Below are positions 24,536-36,332 of a DNA stretch of 44,448 bases, piece by piece. Numbering within the stretch: the first letter of the stretch is position 1; each line of letters starts with the position of its first letter. The stretch is taken from NCBI GenBank assembly GCA_010206225.2, contig VIQU02000031.1, positions 1-44,448 of the forward strand. Direction: 5' to 3'. This stretch comes from Lachnospiraceae bacterium MD308. Lineage in GTDB: Bacteria; Bacillota; Clostridia; Lachnospirales; Lachnospiraceae. The notes beneath the pieces were generated by a model, which was not told the DNA's origin, did no database searches, and saw only the letters and a program-made list of their open reading frames with translations. A program made the position numbers and the translations under genes.

Positions 24536-26629
24536 ATGTTTTTAGTAATCGCAGAGAAACCGAGTGTATCACAGGCGCTGGCGAAGGTGCTTGGCGCAGG
24601 AGGAAAGGAGGATGGATATATTTCTGGTCAGGACTGTATTGTGAGCTGGTGCCTGGGACATTTGGTGGAGTATGTTTCGCCGGAAATATATGATTCAAAA
24701 TATGCAAAATGGCAGTTCGCAGATCTTCCAATTATCCCGGAGGAATGGGAGCTTGCGGTGGCAAAAGACAAGAAAAAGCAGTTTATCGTTCTGAAAAAAC
24801 TGTTGAACCGTGATGATTTTGATTATGTGGTCAATGCCTGCGACGCAGGACGGGAAGGGGAATTGATATTCAAACGGGTATATGACCTTTCCGGCAGCAA
24901 GCTTCCGGTGAAGAGACTGTGGATCAGTTCGATGGAGGATAGTGCGATCCGGGAAGGATTTGACAGTCTGCAGGATGGCAGTGAGTTTGAAAATCTTTGT
25001 GAAGCTTCTGTTTGCAGGGCAAAAGCAGACTGGCTGATCGGTATGAACGCAACGAGGGCGTTTACTACAAAATGCTATAAACGCTTTACTGTGGGGCGTG
25101 TCCAGACACCGACGCTGGCAATGCTGGTAGAACGGCAGGAAGCGATAGACGGATTTGTGAAGGAAGCCTATTACAAAGTAGAGATTGAAGGAAATGGGAT
25201 TCGTGCTGTATCAGGAAATATGAAAGAGGAAACAGAAAGTCTTGCGCTGGTGGAACGATGTAATGAAAAATCAGCGGTAATTTCTAATGTTGAGAAGATT
25301 CGGAAGAAGAGCAAACCGCCGAAACTTTATGACCTTACTACTTTGCAGAGAGAAGCGAATCGTTTCTTTGGATATACTGCTCAGGAGACATTGCGGGAGC
25401 TGCAGGCATTATATGAAGCGAGGCTTGTAACTTACCCACGGACGGACAGCCAGTATATCACGGCGGATATGGAGCAGACCACGATGGAACTGTTAGGATT
25501 GCTACCGGAAATGCTGCCGTTTCTGCAGAAGGAATCTGTCGGGAGAAATGTGGAGTGTCTTATCAATAATGATAAGGTTTCAGACCATCATGCATTACTG
25601 CCTACAAAGGAGGCTGTGGATCAGGATTTCGGTGAACTGTCTGAAATGCAGAGGAATATCTTCGGACTGATTGGACAGAGGTTTGCGCAGGCAGTGTCGG
25701 AAGAATCTATTTACGAGGAAACCGTGCTTACCATGCTCTGTGAAGAGCATGAATTTTCTGCAAAGGGGAAAGCGGTTGTTCAGTTCGGATTCAAAGGGAT
25801 CGAAGAGGCTTTCCGCAATTTTATGCGGAAAGGGAAATCGACAGATAGAGACAAGGCAGACGATACACCTTCTATTCCAGAAAGGGTGTATGAAGGGATG
25901 GAGATTCTGAAAGTTAATGCAGAAAACAGCAGACATTTCAGTTCCCCGCCGAAGCCCTACAGTGAGGACACTTTACTGGCAGCGATGGAGCGGGCCGGAA
26001 ATCAGGAATTTGAGGAAGAGGCAGAGAAAAAGGGACTTGGAACCCCGGCAACCAGAGCATCCATCATAGAAAAGCTGGTTTCTTCCGGATACGCAAAGCG
26101 GAGCGGAAAGCAGATACTTCCGACGGCAGACGGAAAGGAGCTGATCGCACTCCTTCCGAAATATTTAAAGTCTGCGGCTATGACTGCGGAATGGGAAAAT
26201 AAACTGCTTTTAATGGAAAAGGGGCAGATAGAAAGCAGAGAATTTCTGAAGGAGATCACGGATCTGATTGACTGTATGCTTAAGGAGTGCAGCAATATTT
26301 CAGAAGAGGAACAGCGTCGGTTACATCCAAAGGAAGAGATTGGAGTTTGCCCGGTATGTAAAAGTCCAGTGTATGAGGGGAAGAAGAATTTTTACTGCAG
26401 CAATCAGGAGTGTTCCTTCGCTTTATGGAAGGACAACCGCTATCTTTCCAGTATGAAAAAGCTGATTGATAAAAAGATGGCAGTGGATCTGTTGGAAAAG
26501 GGATGTACCCGTGTGAAGGATCTGTATTCACAGAAAAAGAAGAGAACTTTTTCGGCGGATCTGTTGATGAAGGTGGAGGACGGACGGGTTAATTTCAGCC
26601 TGGATTTCCCAAAGACGAAGAAAAAATAG
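24536..26629 (+). CDS. topB: DNA topoisomerase III
   Basis: A 697-aa type IA topoisomerase, starting MFLVIAEKPSVSQALAKVLG with the Toprim acidic motif NACDAGREGELIF. The fold continues with GRVQTPTLAMLVERQE and the active-site Tyr300 in VTYPRTDSQYI, then DHHALLPT and a GTPATRASIIEKL motif. The C-terminal CPVCKSPVYEGKKNFYCSNQECSF is a four-cysteine zinc finger. It would relax or decatenate the transferred strand during replication of the element. It starts two bases after the DUF4366 stop, so it is co-transcribed. Full length, no defect seen. Confidence 0.96.
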   Translation: MFLVIAEKPSVSQALAKVLGAGGKEDGYISGQDCIVSWCLGHLVEYVSPEIYDSKYAKWQFADLPIIPEEWELAVAKDKKKQFIVLKKLLNRDDFDYVVNACDAGREGELIFKRVYDLSGSKLPVKRLWISSMEDSAIREGFDSLQDGSEFENLCEASVCRAKADWLIGMNATRAFTTKCYKRFTVGRVQTPTLAMLVERQEAIDGFVKEAYYKVEIEGNGIRAVSGNMKEETESLALVERCNEKSAVISNVEKIRKKSKPPKLYDLTTLQREANRFFGYTAQETLRELQALYEARLVTYPRTDSQYITADMEQTTMELLGLLPEMLPFLQKESVGRNVECLINNDKVSDHHALLPTKEAVDQDFGELSEMQRNIFGLIGQRFAQAVSEESIYEETVLTMLCEEHEFSAKGKAVVQFGFKGIEEAFRNFMRKGKSTDRDKADDTPSIPERVYEGMEILKVNAENSRHFSSPPKPYSEDTLLAAMERAGNQEFEEEAEKKGLGTPATRASIIEKLVSSGYAKRSGKQILPTADGKELIALLPKYLKSAAMTAEWENKLLLMEKGQIESREFLKEITDLIDCMLKECSNISEEEQRRLHPKEEIGVCPVCKSPVYEGKKNFYCSNQECSFALWKDNRYLSSMKKLIDKKMAVDLLEKGCTRVKDLYSQKKKRTFSADLLMKVEDGRVNFSLDFPKTKKK

Positions 26630-26651
26630 CAATTAATATGGAGGGGTTTAC

Positions 26652-29600
26652 ATGGCAACAATAAATGAAATCCGTGGGCTTGCAGAGTTTAAGGCGAAGG
26701 ACATCACCCGTTCCCCACGGGACTGGATGAAGTATCTGGATACGGCGGCAAGGCTGTACCGCTATTCTTTTTCGGATACACTGCTGATCCATGCACAGCG
26801 TCCGGATGCAACAGCATGTGCGTCGCTGGAGCTGTGGAATGAGAAGATGAACCGGTGGGTCAATTACGGAGCGAGGGGCATTGCGTTGATTAACGATACC
26901 GGACCGAGAAAGGGGCTGCGGTATGTATTCGATATTGCGGATACGCACATGGGGGCTGGCGGCAGAACACCACACCTTTGGAGGCTTGAGGATTCACAGA
27001 AGGAAGCAGTGCTTGATCATCTGGCGGATGTGTATGGATTATCGGAGAGCGCTGCTTCAAGCTTGCCTGCCGCATTATCGGCAATCTCATTACAGATGAC
27101 AAATGAGAATGTGGATGAAGCGATGGAAGGGCTTTTAAATGAAACGAAAGGGACACTTTTAGAAGAGCTGGATACAGATACAATCCGTGTGGAGTTTCGC
27201 AGGCTCTTGATGGACAGTGCATTTTATACGCTGTCTGTCCGCTGTGGAACTGATCCGATGGAATATCTGGAGGAAGAAGATTTTTCAGGGATTACGGATT
27301 ATAATGCGTTGTCTGTGCTTTCATTCCTTGGAAATGCAACGAGCCAGATTGTGGAGCCGGTTCTTATGGATATCGGGCGGACAGTGCGAAGAATCCTGAT
27401 AGAAGAATCTCAGAAAACGGTTGCAAAAGAAACAGACATCGGTTATAATAACTTTAACACATTAAAGCGCGAAAGTAAAAGTATAGAGGGAGGAAATGAG
27501 AATGGAACTGACCTATCACCGAAAGGGAGACTACCTGTTCCCGAACCTGGTAATAGAGGAACCGGAAATGCAGATCGGGAAATACGGGATGTTGCGTCGG
27601 ACATATCTGAAGGAGAACCGGAAAGGGTGGTATCAGAGCATGTTGCTGACGGGGAAACTGAACAGTCATCTTTTGGAAATCGAGAAAGCGGCCACGGAGA
27701 GGATGGAAATCCTGATGAAGGGACTGCTGCAGAAATATCCGGCTCCGGACAAGGAGAAAGATCAGATGGCGTGGGCAGCGCATATGAACGGGCTGACGGT
27801 AATGGCGGAAGAGAGCATTTTGACGGAATTGGTATACAGTTAAGTGAAGAGACAACAGAACAGGATCTGAGTGAAGCAGAGGAAAAAATCGCCTCTGCTT
27901 TATCTTTGCCTGAACTGCCGACAGTAAAACAGCAGATACGAAAGATAGAGGAACGGATACAGGCTCTGTATGCCGGAGAGATTACGATTCCTGCAGATGT
28001 AGTGGATGAAATATTGCGGGGCGGCGGCAATCGGAACGGGAGTCAGCTTCGTATCATTTATAATTATATGACTGAGCAGACGACAGAGGAATACACAGAG
28101 TTTGTCCGTAAAGAGTATGGCAGGGGCGGTATCGGCCTGAACATCAATGGCATAGAATATTCTGTCTGGTACGATGAATTGGGGATGCAGATTGCAGTCG
28201 GGCATACAGTGACAGATCGTCTACTGGATAAGGCATTTCTTTCATGGGAGGATGTGAGCGGGCGTATCCACCAGCTACTCAGGCAGGGTGAATATGCTCC
28301 CCAGGTAGTACTGGATGCGGCACGGGACAATGCTTTGAAAGAACATGCGAGCACATTGGCATACATGAAGCAGGATATGGCAGAGGGTGTTGCAGAGCTT
28401 GTGTTTGATGATGTGGAGATTTTTAAAGGAGGATTTCCGGGAACAGTTGAAAAACTGATGGAATTAATTGCGCAGCCGGAATACTTGTCAGATTTGCTTG
28501 AGCGTCTGGAAGGGTTAGCCGAAGCGTATGAGGAAGACCCGGACATAATGCGCTTTAAATTATACAACCCTCCGAGGATATTGGCACAATTTCAGAAATT
28601 CTCAAGGGAATCCGTGCCATTTCAGGCAAGGGAAGGCTTTACATGGGAGGAACATCCGGTTTTCATTACGGAAGATGAAATAGACGCTTTCCTGCAGGGC
28701 GGCGGCGCTTATTCTGACGGAAGGCTGTCTACCTATGCGTTCTTCATCCAGGATAAGACAGATAAAGAGAAAACTGAGTTTATCAAGAAAAGCTATGGGA
28801 TTGGCGGATGTAGTCATGCGCTTTCCGGTGCGGATGATTCCCATGCAGATTACAGCGGAAAGGGATTGAAGCTGGCAAGGGGAAGCTATAGTAGCCCGGA
28901 TACGGAAGTCCTTTTAAAGTGGCCGAAAGTGGCGAAACGGGTGGAATCTTTAATCCGGAATGATAATTACCTGAAACCGTCTGATTATTCCCGTATGCCT
29001 GTTTATGAAAGGGAACGGATGGCAGGCAGGGTCCTCCGTTTTTACTATCATCTGCCGGAAGAAATAGAGCGCCCGTTCAAACAGGATTTTCTCAATGAAG
29101 AAGCACGGAAAGAACTGCCGGTTTTGCTGGAGAACCCGAACACAGCAGAGAAGCTTGTGGAAGATATGGATGCTGCATTAGCCGCATTGCCGCTGGATTT
29201 TGAAGATTATGAAAGAAAGGCGCAGATCCTCACAGACCTGCACGGATATGTGGAAGGCACATATACGATTTTTCCGGAGCAGAAGCAGGAAGTGCAGATT
29301 GCAGGAGACGGACAGTTGTCCTTGTTTGATTTCATGGATAATTCTGTGGCTGAACCAGAATCGAAAGAGATGAAAAACGAAAGGGAGAAGAAAGAGCCGG
29401 AAGTAAAGCCTGTACAAGATATAGAAATAGCAGCAGATTCAGAAACAGCAGAAGAGTTAGGGCCAGGAAGAGCAGAAAGCATAGAACAGTCTGAATCAGA
29501 AGAGATGGGGACGGAAGAAGAAAATGTAACGGAGATGGAATCAGAGCAAGTAGATTCTCTGTCGACTGAGCTGGAGTATACAGAGCCGGAATCCTCGCAG

Positions 29601-32600
29601 GAGGAACGGGATACTGAAGAAACCATGATTGAAGATCGGTTGTTCCTTGCAATGGAGGAAGCGAATGTATATCTTGACGATTTTTCACCGGAGCAGGTGG
29701 ATGTTATCTTTGAAGCGGCAGAGAAGAATCTGAATCTTGTACCAATGCTGAATACAGAGTTTCCGCCAGAGCAAATGCAGTTGATCGCTGATGTGATAGA
29801 ACGTATGGCGGCGAACGAGCAGGCAGTATTCGGGAGTGAGATCAATCCGCTTACAAACCATGTGCTGAACCCGGAAGAAATCAATGCAATACGGAAAGAA
29901 CGCCTTCTGACGTTGGAACATGCTGAGTATACAGATATTGAACCGACAGGAAATATCTATAAACCGCAGGAGGAGAGCGGAAGAGAAAATAGCACGGGAA
30001 ACGGCAGAGAAGAGATAAAGAAAAAACCAACCAGGCAGAAGCAGATTAATTTCCATATCACGGACGATGATTTAGGTGCAGGCGGGCCAAAGCAGAAGTT
30101 TCGTGCCAATATGGACGCAATTCATCTGCTAAAGGAACTGGAATCTGAAAACCGTCTTGCTACGCCAAAAGAGCAGGAAACCTTGTCACGCTTCGTCGGT
30201 TGGGGCGGTATTCCAGCAGCATTTGATGATAAGAACGGCACATGGGCGGCGGAGTACGGCGAACTGAAAGAGGCTCTGACACCGGAGGAATATAGAGAAG
30301 CAAGGGCATCTACATTAAATGCGTTCTATACTTCCCCTACAGTAATCAAAGCAATGTATGAAGCATTGGGAAATATGGGGTTACAGCAGGGAAATGTATT
30401 GGAGCCGTCCTGCGGAATCGGAAATTTCATGGGGTTAGTGCCGGAGGCAATGGACGGATTAAAGATGTACGGTGTGGAGCTTGACAGTATTTCAGGAAAG
30501 ATTGCGAAGCAGCTCTACCAGAAAAATAACATTTCCGTGCAGGGATTTGAAACGACAGAGTATCCGGACAGCTTTTTTGACTGTGTGATCGGGAATGTGC
30601 CGTTTGGCGCTTACAAGGTGACAGACCGGAAATATGACCGTCACAATTTTATGATCCATGATTATTTTATAGCGAAGTCTCTTGATCTGGTACGTCCGGG
30701 CGGTGTGGTAGCGGTGGTGACATCCAGCGGAACGATGGATAAGCAGAGTGAATCCGTGCGGCAGTATATTGCCAACCGTGCGGATCTGCTTGGTGCGATC
30801 CGTCTTCCGGACAATGCATTTCAGCGAAATGCAGGGACAGGAGTAGTAGCGGATATCTTATTCTTCCAAAAGCGTGACCGTGCATCCTTAGAGCAGCTGG
30901 ATTGGGTGAAGCTTGGGGCAACTCGGGAAGGATATGCTGTTAATTCCTACTTTGTACAGCATCCGGAAATGGTGCTGGGAGAGTTTACGACGGAAAGTAC
31001 ACAATATGGGAAGCAGGAGGTTACGGTAAAGCCTATAGAGGGCGCTGTCCTATCCGAACAGTTGAAAGAAGCAATCAAACATATAGAGGGGACAATCACA
31101 GAGGTTGAACTGGAAGATTCAGAATTAGAAGACACTGTTATTTCTATTCCGGCAGAGCCGTCTATAAAAAATTTCAGTTTTGCTAACATAGACGGGAAAG
31201 TATATTACCGGGAAAATTCATGGATGAATCTGATGGAACTGCCGAAGATGACAACAGAGCGTGTGCTTGGCATGATTGAACTGCGGAATCTGACGCAGGA
31301 GCTTTTACAGTGTCAGATGGAGGATGGCAGTGATTCGGAAGTGGCTTTACTGCAGCAGAAACTGAATACGCAGTATGACCGTTTTACGTCACAGTACGGA
31401 TTAATCAGCAGCAATGCTAATCGGAGGGCATTTTCCCAGGATAGCAGCTATTGTCTGTTGGCGTCACTGGAACTTCTGGATGAAGAAGGGAACCTAAAAC
31501 GAAAGGCAGATATTTTTACCAAACGTACCATTCGGAAAGCCGTGCCGGTGACAAGCGTGGATACTGCCAGTGAAGCGCTTGCCGTTTCCATTGGGGAACG
31601 GGCAAAAGTAGATGTGCCGTTTATGGCGCAGCTTTCAGGAAAAACGGAGGATGAAGTCACGGAGGAACTGTCAGGGGTGATTTTTAAAAATCCGCTGACG
31701 GACCAGTGGGAAGCGTCGGATGAATATTTATCCGGCAATGTCCGGGAGAAGCTGGCGATTGCAAAGCAGTTCGCAGAGAATCATCCGGAATATGAAATTA
31801 ATGTGCAGGCATTAGAGCGTGTACAGCCGAAGGATCTGGAAGCGTCGGAGATTGAGGTACGTCTTGGCGCAACCTGGGTGAAGCCGGAATATATTACAGA
31901 ATTTATGGGGGAATTATTCCATACGCCGCAATATTTGTTAGGGAAGAAGATTGAGGTAAAGTATGCAAATGTAAACGGGCAATGGAATATCTCCGGGAAG
32001 AATGCGGATTCCTACGGGAATTCTATGGTGACTTCCACCTATGGGACACGGAGGGCAAATGCTTACCGCTTATTAGAAGATGCGTTAAACCTGCGGGATA
32101 CGAAGATATTTGATACCGTTGAAGAAGATGGCAAGGAGAAACGTGTCCTGAATAAAAAGGAAACCATGATTGCACAGCAGAAGCAGGAGATGATAAAGGA
32201 AGCCTATAAGGAATGGATCTTCCGGGATATTGACCGGCGGGAGGATTTGTGCCGGACATACAATGATCTGTTTAACAGCGTCCGTCCCCGTGAATATGAC
32301 GGGAGTCATATCCAGTTTGCAGGCATGACGCCGGAGATCACGCTGATGCAGCACCAGAAAAATGCAGTGGCACATATTTTATACGGAAATAATACCCTGC
32401 TTGCACACTGCGTGGGAGCTGGAAAGACGTTTCAAATGATTGCGGCCGGAATGGAGAGCAAACAGCTTGGACTGGCGCAGAAGAATCTCTATGTTGTGCC
32501 GAACCATTTGACGGAGCAGTGGGGCAGCGATTTCCTGCGCCTGTATCCGGGTGCAAACGTACTGGTGGCTACAAAGAAAGATTTTGAGCCTGCTAACCGG

Positions 32601-33977
32601 AAAAAGTTCTGCTCCCGTATTGCAACCGGAGATTATGATGCGATCATTATCGGGCATAGCCAGTTTGAACGGATTCCCCTTTCAAGGGAACGGCAGATAG
32701 CGGCTATTAAGCGGCAGATGGATGATATTACAACAGCGATTTCGGAGTTAGCAGAGGAAGAGGGGACACGCTACACTATTAAGCAGATGGAAAAGACAAG
32801 GAAATCCCTGCAGGCACGGCTCGAGAAGCTCAATGACCAGAGCCGGAAGGATGATGTTGTTACCTTTGAGCAGTTAGGCGTGGACAGGTTGTTTGTAGAT
32901 GAGAGTCATTTTTATAAAAATATGTTTTTGTACACAAAAATGCGCAATATTGCCGGGATTGCACAGACAGACGCACAGAAAAGCTCGGATATGTTTATGA
33001 AGTGCCAGTATCTGGATGAGATTACCGGAGGGAAGGGCGTCACCTTTGCAACGGGAACTCCCGTGTCGAATAGTATGGTGGAATTATATACTATCATGCG
33101 CTATTTACAATATGATACGCTCCAAAAGCTAGGGCTGGGACATTTTGATTCATGGGCGGCGGCTTTTGGAGAGACAACAACAAGTGTAGAACTCTCGCCA
33201 GAAGGAACGGGTTATCGTGCAAAAACACGGTTTGCCCGTTTTTTTAATCTCCCGGAATTGATCGCATTATTTAAAGAAAGCGCAGATATACAGACATCGG
33301 ATATGCTTAAGCTTCCGGTTCCCGAAGCAGAGTATATCAATGAAGTGCTGAAACCAAGCGAAGAACAGCAGGAACTGGTCAGTTCCTTTGCAGAACGGGC
33401 AGAAACTGTCCGAGCCGGAAATGTAGATCCTTCACGGGATAACATGCTGAAGATTACAAACGACGGAAGAAAATGCGCACTGGATCAGCGGCTGATCAAT
33501 GATATGCTGCCGGACGCAGGAGAGAGCAAGGTCAATCGCTGTGTAAAAAATACGTTTGATATATGGGAAAAAACTTCTGAACAAAAGGGGACACAATTAA
33601 TTTTTTGCGATCTGTCCACACCGAAAAACGACGGTACATTTAATGTTTATGATGATGTAAGGGATAAGCTGGTAGCAATGGGAATCCCAAAAGAAGAAGT
33701 AGCTTTTATCCACGAAGCTGGGACGGAGACAAAAAAAGCAGAATTATTTTCAAAGGTACGCTCAGGACAGGTGCGTATTCTGCTTGGCTCTACACCGAAG
33801 TTAGGTGCCGGGACGAATATTCAAGACAGATTGGTTGCTCTACACCACCTTGATGCGCCCTGGAAACCTGCAGATTTAGAGCAGCAAGAGGGTCGGATTC
33901 TCAGGCAGGGGAATCAAAATGACAAGATACAGATTTACCGATATGTCACCGAGAATACGTTCGACGCATACATGTGG
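26652..33977 (+). CDS. Giant methylase/SNF2-like helicase, exon 1 (interrupted by a group II intron)
   Basis: First 2442 codons of a protein that would be 2770 aa after intron removal. Order: an ArdC-like N-terminus (RSPRDWMKYLDTAARLYRYSF, 1-120); a linker (284-397) that overlaps tnpV out of frame; two diverged modules around GGGNRNGSQLRIIYNYM and GGGAYSDGRLSTYAFFI; an acidic linker; an adenine methylase-like domain (motif I VLEPSCGIGNFMG near 1250 and NVPFG at 1315 in place of NPPF/Y); and an SF2 helicase with CVGAGKT (1920-1926), VDESH (Asp2083), ATGTPVSNSMVELY and QQEGRILRQGNQ. Such proteins are thought to unwind and modify element DNA. The frame reads seven codons into the intron and stops (TAA, 33996). 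Whether methylation is active with NVPF is uncertain. Confidence 0.93.
27502..27843 (+). CDS. tnpV: TnpV-like protein, nested out of frame in the giant helicase gene
   Basis: A 113-aa frame lying entirely inside the helicase gene in the +1 frame. It starts MELTYHRKGDYLFPNLVIEE, has RRTYLKENRKGWYQSMLLTGKLNSHL, and ends MAWAAHMNGLTVMAEESILTELVYS, all typical of TnpV proteins of Tn4451-like clostridial transposons. GAGGGAGG lies eight bases before the ATG. In the host frame the same DNA encodes Gly/Glu/Arg/Ser-rich low-complexity linker, as expected if that frame is secondary. TnpV has been compared with phage excisionases, but its role is unproven. It could be translated on its own from the operon mRNA. 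Confidence 0.8.
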   Translation: MELTYHRKGDYLFPNLVIEEPEMQIGKYGMLRRTYLKENRKGWYQSMLLTGKLNSHLLEIEKAATERMEILMKGLLQKYPAPDKEKDQMAWAAHMNGLTVMAEESILTELVYS

Positions 33978-34580
33978 GTGCGACACGAAGTCGCTTAATT
34001 TAACTGTTTGGCGGTAATACCGACCAAACCATCCATTCCGTTGGATGAAGCCGTTGCCCCCGGCTCTGCCAGTAATGGCACTGTTCGGAAGCGGGCATAA
34101 ACGTAGCCCTATTTAGAATCCAAACCGTGAGGGGAGGATGAAGCTGCCAGCTACAAGGCGGTTAGGGTGCAGGCTTTTTATTGATAGCATGGTTAATTAA
34201 CTGAATCACCGTAAGCTTCGTTAAGGCTGAACAAGCCAAAGTAGCTGACAGGCTTGAACCAAAAAGGTGTGCAGTTGGATATTCCTTTCCACATTGGGAA
34301 TACACGGACGTAAGACTGCCGGAGTAGAGGTGGGACCTAAACTATCAGATAATTGTTGATTAAGTGGAACGTGTCAAGCCCGTATTCTCGCCTGCAAAGG
34401 CAAGCCGACCGTAAGGAAAGCCGTTGGGAATGCGGGTATAGGATTGCGGAAGAAGCGAATGCCGGCTTTGTAATGAAGCCGGATAGGGGTTCAAGATTTG
34501 CCCTGCCCGAAAGGGTGCCCAATTCCGCGTGGTGCTTGATTACGAGAGAATTTATAGAATTTTTGAAAGGAGTAAAGCAA

Positions 34581-36251
34581 ATGAACGGTAAAACGTGTGC
34601 GACTTCTGACGTTGCAAAGGCTTGGAACAGGATTGACTGGAACAAAGCCGAAGCATACGTTAAAAAACTGCAAATGCGTATCGTAAAGGCTCATCAGCAG
34701 GGCAGGACAGGCAAGGTAAAATCCTTGCAGTGGCTGCTCACACATTCTTTTTACGGACGTGCTTTAGCCGTAAAGAGGGTGACAAGTAATAAAGGCAAGA
34801 AAACAGCAGGAGTAGATAACGTATTATGGTCTACCCCAAAACTGAAATACGAAGCGATTTTCAGCTTGAAGCGCAGGGGATATAAGCCCCTGCCACTAAA
34901 GAGGGTGTATATACCGAAGAAAAACGGAAAAATGCGCCCATTAAGTATTCCATGCATGAAGGACAGGGCAATGCAGACATTATATAAATTTGCATTGGAG
35001 CCGATTGCAGAAATCACCGCCGACCCGAATTCTTACGGATTCCGGGCAAAACGGTGTGTGCAGGACGCCATTGAGCAATGTTTCACCTGTCTGAATAAAA
35101 GGAAATCCCCGAAGTGGGTGTTAGAAGGAGATATTAAAGGCTGTTTCGATAATATCAGCCATGAATGGATTCTGGATAACATCTCAATGGACAAGGATAT
35201 CCTGCGTAAATGGCTAAAAAGCGGTTACATTGAAACCGGGCGGTTATTCCCGACAGACTTGGGAAGCCCGCAAGGTTCATCTATCTCACCAACTATCTGT
35301 AACATGGTTTTAGATGGCCTGGAAGTAAAACTAAAAGAGAAATACTACAAGAGAACCATCGGGGGGAAGCCATATTCACCAAAAGTAAATTTTATTCGCT
35401 ATGCCGATGATTTTATTGTTACAGGCGAAAGTAAGGAATTGTTGGAGAATGGTGTGCTTCCAATCATCCGGGATTTTCTGTCAGAGAGAGGATTAGAACT
35501 GTCAGAAGAAAAGACAGTCATTACCCATATCGAAGATGGATTTGATTTTCTCGGAAGCAACATAAGGTGGTACAAAGACAAACTTCTTACAAAACCATCT
35601 AAAAAGAATTATAAAGCCATAGTAAGCAAGATAAGGGAGATAATCAAGAAAAATCCGTCTATGAAGCAGGAGGATTTGATACGCAAGCTGAACCCGGTCA
35701 TCCGTGGCTGGGTGAACTTCCAGAAATATAATGTTTCCTCACAGGCATTTGAAAGGTTTGATTTTGATGTCTGGAGATGCCTGTGGCAATGGTGTAAGCG
35801 CAGGCATCCGAAAAAGAGCCACAAATGGATTGCAAAGAAATATTTCAGACAGGTTGGCAAGAGAAGTTGGACATTCAGCGTTAAAACGACAGATTCGTTC
35901 GAACTGCATTTGATTTATGCCACGGACACCAATATCATACGGTGGCTGAAAACAAAATCGGAAGCGACACCATTTGATGAAAAGTTTACAGAATATTTCG
36001 AGGATAGGGATACAGAGAGGATGTTTCGGGAAATCAATGGGAGAAAGAAGCTGAATGCTCTTTATAAAGCGCAGAAGGGAATCTGCCCTCACTGTGGAGA
36101 AGCAATCACGGTAGAGAGGGGATTCAGAATCCATTCCGAGATAGGAGCGGATTTCAAAGAAAAGAAAATGCTGCTACATGCCGAATGCCATAGGGCATTA
36201 CATTACTTGAAAAACACTGATGAACCGGCTCTGGTGACACAGGGCTTATAA
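34581..36251 (+). CDS. ltrA: Group II intron-encoded reverse transcriptase/maturase with HNH endonuclease
   Basis: A 556-aa LtrA-type protein. The ATG at 34581 is chosen for its AAAGGAG site; the longer upstream frame lies in the folded intron RNA. The RT domain shows VYIPKKNGKMRPLSIPCMKDRAMQ, LEGDIKGCFDNISHEW, GSPQGSSISPTICN and the catalytic FIRYADDFIV. Then comes a maturase (X) domain with LIRKLNPVIRGWVNFQKY. The C-terminal CPHCGE…HSE…HAECHRALHY is an HNH-type endonuclease. All parts look intact, so the protein could both help splicing and drive retrohoming. It ends six bases before domain V. Confidence 0.95.
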   Translation: MNGKTCATSDVAKAWNRIDWNKAEAYVKKLQMRIVKAHQQGRTGKVKSLQWLLTHSFYGRALAVKRVTSNKGKKTAGVDNVLWSTPKLKYEAIFSLKRRGYKPLPLKRVYIPKKNGKMRPLSIPCMKDRAMQTLYKFALEPIAEITADPNSYGFRAKRCVQDAIEQCFTCLNKRKSPKWVLEGDIKGCFDNISHEWILDNISMDKDILRKWLKSGYIETGRLFPTDLGSPQGSSISPTICNMVLDGLEVKLKEKYYKRTIGGKPYSPKVNFIRYADDFIVTGESKELLENGVLPIIRDFLSERGLELSEEKTVITHIEDGFDFLGSNIRWYKDKLLTKPSKKNYKAIVSKIREIIKKNPSMKQEDLIRKLNPVIRGWVNFQKYNVSSQAFERFDFDVWRCLWQWCKRRHPKKSHKWIAKKYFRQVGKRSWTFSVKTTDSFELHLIYATDTNIIRWLKTKSEATPFDEKFTEYFEDRDTERMFREINGRKKLNALYKAQKGICPHCGEAITVERGFRIHSEIGADFKEKKMLLHAECHRALHYLKNTDEPALVTQGL

Positions 36252-36257
36252 GTGCTT

Positions 36258-36291
36258 GAGCCGTGTGAGGGGAAACCTTCATGCACGGTTC
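36258..36291 (+). ncRNA. Group II intron domain V (catalytic hairpin)
   Basis: A 34-base hairpin, GAGCCGTGTGAGGG, loop GAAA, then CCTTCATGCACGGTTC, with the AGC catalytic triad at 36259-36261 and the usual two-base bulge. A domain VI-like stem (GCGGTA/TACCGC, about 36304-36319) follows before the 3' splice site. Confidence 0.9.
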
Positions 36292-36332
36292 TTAGGGGGG
36301 AAGGCGGTAGTAATACCGCTGACCTACCCGAC

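Larger units (their letters stand above)
33978..36332 (+). mobile_element. Group II intron inserted in the helicase gene
   Basis: It begins GTGCGACACG, the conserved group II 5' end, and ends CTACCCGAC. Domain V is clear at 36258-36291, and the intron carries its own reverse transcriptase in the domain IV position. It lies in the same direction as the host gene. Joining base 33977 to 36333 gives AYMW|QILENKQKF in frame, which matches the family sequence, so the boundaries are exact to within a base or two. The insertion falls just after helicase motif VI. Length 2355 bases. The first 600 bases are structured RNA with no gene. Confidence 0.95.

Noticed and set aside
27496-27501. Start of tnpV at the ATG at 27496
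   Set aside because: The ATG six bases later has better spacing to GAGGGAGG, and the family starts MELTYHR.
33978-33996. The intron 5' end (GCGACACGAAGTCG) resembles the core of the palindromic repeats (GCGACACGATGTCG, 13 of 14)
   Set aside because: GTGCGAC is the conserved start of group II introns and the rest forms its first stem. A short self-pairing match is likely chance, and the flanking arms differ.
34353-34580. Longer N-terminus for the intron reverse transcriptase
   Set aside because: The upstream part lies in structured intron RNA, reads as non-conserved basic sequence, and the ATG at 34581 has a good ribosome-binding site.
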